A DNA stretch of 7,254 nt, taken from JBGOTP01 sp041476545. Lineage in GTDB: Bacteria > Acidobacteriota > Vicinamibacteria > Vicinamibacterales > CAVVIG01. Shown here piece after piece: positions 6,205-7,254 of the stretch. Where the stretch lies: assembly GCA_041476545.1 (NCBI GenBank), contig JBGOTP010000271.1, forward strand, positions 1 through 7,254, read 5' to 3'. The notes under the pieces were generated by a model. It was not told the origin of the DNA. It did no database searches and was given only the letters and a program-made list of their open reading frames with translations. The position numbers were made by a program, and so were the translations under genes. Position 1 is the stretch's first letter, and every line of letters begins with the position of its first letter.

Positions 6205-6209
6205 TGGAT

Positions 6210-6215
6210 CCTCCT
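6210..6215 (-). promoter_or_regulatory. Ribosome binding site that fixes the AdoMet synthetase start
   Basis: On the - strand this reads AGGAGG, a full Shine-Dalgarno match, 5 nt before the ATG at 6204. It argues against the longer upstream frame starting at 6303. Confidence 0.8.
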
Positions 6216-6223
6216 GCCCAGGG

Positions 6224-6619
6224 TCAGGGCCATTCGAACCTGAGCGGATCCATGCTGCGGATTCCTGACATCGTGACGGTAAATCGGTCCGGCATGCCGG
6301 CAAGTGTGAACGTCACCGAACCAGTTGAATGATGACCCCTCAGTGCGGTGGCGCTGGCGGGCTGGTACGTCTTGCCGTCCGCCTGGAGGGTGACGGCCGT
6401 CCCCAGATTTACCTCTGCGAGGTCGCCGCTGTGCGTGGTCGCCTGAACATCGACCACCAACGTGCCATTTGCGGGCGCGTGCGGAGTCAGTTGAAACGAG
6501 ACGACGCCCTCGTTGGTGCGCGTCGGGTAGATTCCAGGGGCGCGTCCGCTCTCACTCGATCGACACGAGAGGAGGGCAACGGCGACGACGATGGTCGTGA
6601 CAAAGGTGAAGTCTCTCAT
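6224..6619 (-). CDS. Small lipoprotein with THS and GHH motifs
   Basis: This 131-residue protein has a lipoprotein signal: a hydrophobic stretch from about residue 4 to 17, then LLSC with Cys19 as the likely lipidated residue. The rest is beta-rich, with alternating strands such as NGTLVVDVQATTHS (51-64), TAVTLQADGKTYQP (74-87) and SVTFTLAG (101-108), suggesting an immunoglobulin-like sandwich. THS (62-64) and GHH (95-97), plus the closing FEW near the C-terminus, match a small family of uncharacterised secreted proteins I recall beside metal-related genes; this is from memory only. The histidines could bind a metal such as copper. The start at 6619 follows AGGAG (6626-6630). It lies 20 bp after the membrane-protein gene and 19 bp before the AdoMet synthetase, so co-transcription is likely. 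Confidence 0.8.
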   Translation of the reverse strand: MRDFTFVTTIVVAVALLSCRSSESGRAPGIYPTRTNEGVVSFQLTPHAPANGTLVVDVQATTHSGDLAEVNLGTAVTLQADGKTYQPASATALRGHHSTGSVTFTLAGMPDRFTVTMSGIRSMDPLRFEWP

Positions 6620-6639
6620 GACACGCTCCTGCTCTGGCG

Positions 6640-7230
6640 TCAGGCCATGGTAACAACGATCGCAATGATGAAGACGGCAGTTGAGACAACAACAACTGGG
6701 AGGAAGGCGCGGTCAACCGGCCAACGCATACTCCACGAGAGCACCGAGGGCTGCTCGGGGAAGAGTCCGTGTGTCCGAAGCAGGCCGAGCATGTAGACGA
6801 GTCCGACCACATTGGAAAGAAGGCCGAGGAGGAGGAACAGCGTCTGGTAGTTCGCCAGGAACAGGGCGGCGCCAGCCAACCCGATCAGAGGAAGCACGTC
6901 TGTCAGATGGTGAGCGCAGCACGCGACCATCGAGAGGGTGCTGGCACCACCGGATGCAACGATGCCGTGGGCCGGCGTGGTGCTCTTTCCGCCGGCCGCA
7001 GCGCGCGCGTAGGCAAACAGACCAAGTTGAATGGCGAAACCTACGATAAGAGGCGCCATCCAATACCAGAGCCGCCGGAGTTCGCGAACCACGTGGTCCA
7101 GTGAGTTCGCAACGGCGAGCACCCCCACATACACGCCGACGAGAGCGACAGCGCCGCAGAAACCCCAGAGAAATGCCCGTACGCGAAGCTGCCGGTGCAT
7201 GGCCCAGCCAATCCGACCCGCGCTGGTCAC
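6640..7230 (-). CDS. Five-span membrane protein with CCxHH motif
   Basis: An uncharacterised inner-membrane protein of about 196 residues. Hydrophobic segments are near residues 20-42, 56-76, 96-126, 129-151 and 174-195. Segment 3 carries ACCAHH (Cys104, Cys105, His107, His108) followed by LTDVLPLIGLAG, a cluster typical of a metal or heme site inside a membrane. The start is uncertain. A GTG at 7230 has only a poor upstream GGAG, an ATG lies at 7200, and the frame stays open to the right edge, so the true start may be outside the window. The stop at 6640 is 20 bp before the lipoprotein gene, making this the first visible gene of the - strand operon. A role in metal (perhaps copper) handling with the lipoprotein is an inference from the Cys/His motifs; transport itself is not shown. 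Confidence 0.8.
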   Translation of the reverse strand: MTSAGRIGWAMHRQLRVRAFLWGFCGAVALVGVYVGVLAVANSLDHVVRELRRLWYWMAPLIVGFAIQLGLFAYARAAAGGKSTTPAHGIVASGGASTLSMVACCAHHLTDVLPLIGLAGAALFLANYQTLFLLLGLLSNVVGLVYMLGLLRTHGLFPEQPSVLSWSMRWPVDRAFLPVVVVSTAVFIIAIVVTMA

Positions 7231-7254
7231 GTGTGTTTCCGCTCCGCTCGAGGG

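Noticed and set aside
6205..6303. N-terminal extension of the AdoMet synthetase to an ATG at 6303
   Set aside because: It overlaps the lipoprotein gene by 80 bp, has no family similarity, and a perfect AGGAGG supports the ATG at 6204.

Overview
This is a high-GC bacterial window holding seven well-supported genes, one small membrane-protein gene too short for normal gene calling, and one gene cut by or running close to the right edge. No rRNA, tRNA, CRISPR array or insertion sequence was seen. The gene types (tandem universal stress protein, multiheme cytochrome c, dihydroorotate-dehydrogenase-like protein, archaeal-type S-adenosylmethionine synthetase) and the palindromic GTAGTGCAGG-type repeats suggest a soil or sediment bacterium of the Acidobacteriota (Vicinamibacteria-like) or a similar lineage. 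That placement is a low-confidence inference, since no marker gene is present.

Left half, + strand (about 100-2854): a probable three-gene operon with gaps of 31 and 41 bp. It encodes a two-domain universal stress protein, a secreted five-heme cytochrome c and a cytosolic FMN-type DHOD-like oxidoreductase. A close match to a sigma-54 (-24/-12) promoter lies just upstream of the first gene, with an upstream pair of overlapping inverted repeats. The set reads as a redox or low-oxygen stress module.

Middle (2855-3312): a REP-like head-to-head palindrome pair follows the operon. It is followed by an unreported 45-residue single-span membrane protein on the - strand with a strong ribosome binding site, then by about 235 bp of non-coding DNA. 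Next, on the + strand, is a soluble PAS histidine kinase. Its PAS domain keeps the heme-ligand His and the oxygen-contacting Arg of FixL at exactly the FixL spacing, so it is a candidate heme oxygen sensor. No response regulator is in the window.

Right half, - strand (7230 down to 4450): a tight four-gene operon with gaps of 20, 19 and 30 bp. In transcription order it encodes a five-span membrane protein with a Cys-Cys-x-His-His motif, a small lipoprotein with THS and GHH motifs, an archaeal-type S-adenosylmethionine synthetase, and an SRPBCC-fold protein. The kinase and this operon converge with only 30 bp between their stop codons.

The most interesting points are the candidate FixL-type oxygen sensor beside a possible sigma-54 cytochrome operon, the one-to-one match of five hemes with five spare histidines in the cytochrome, the link of an AdoMet synthetase to a putative metal-site membrane protein/lipoprotein pair, and the small membrane protein.
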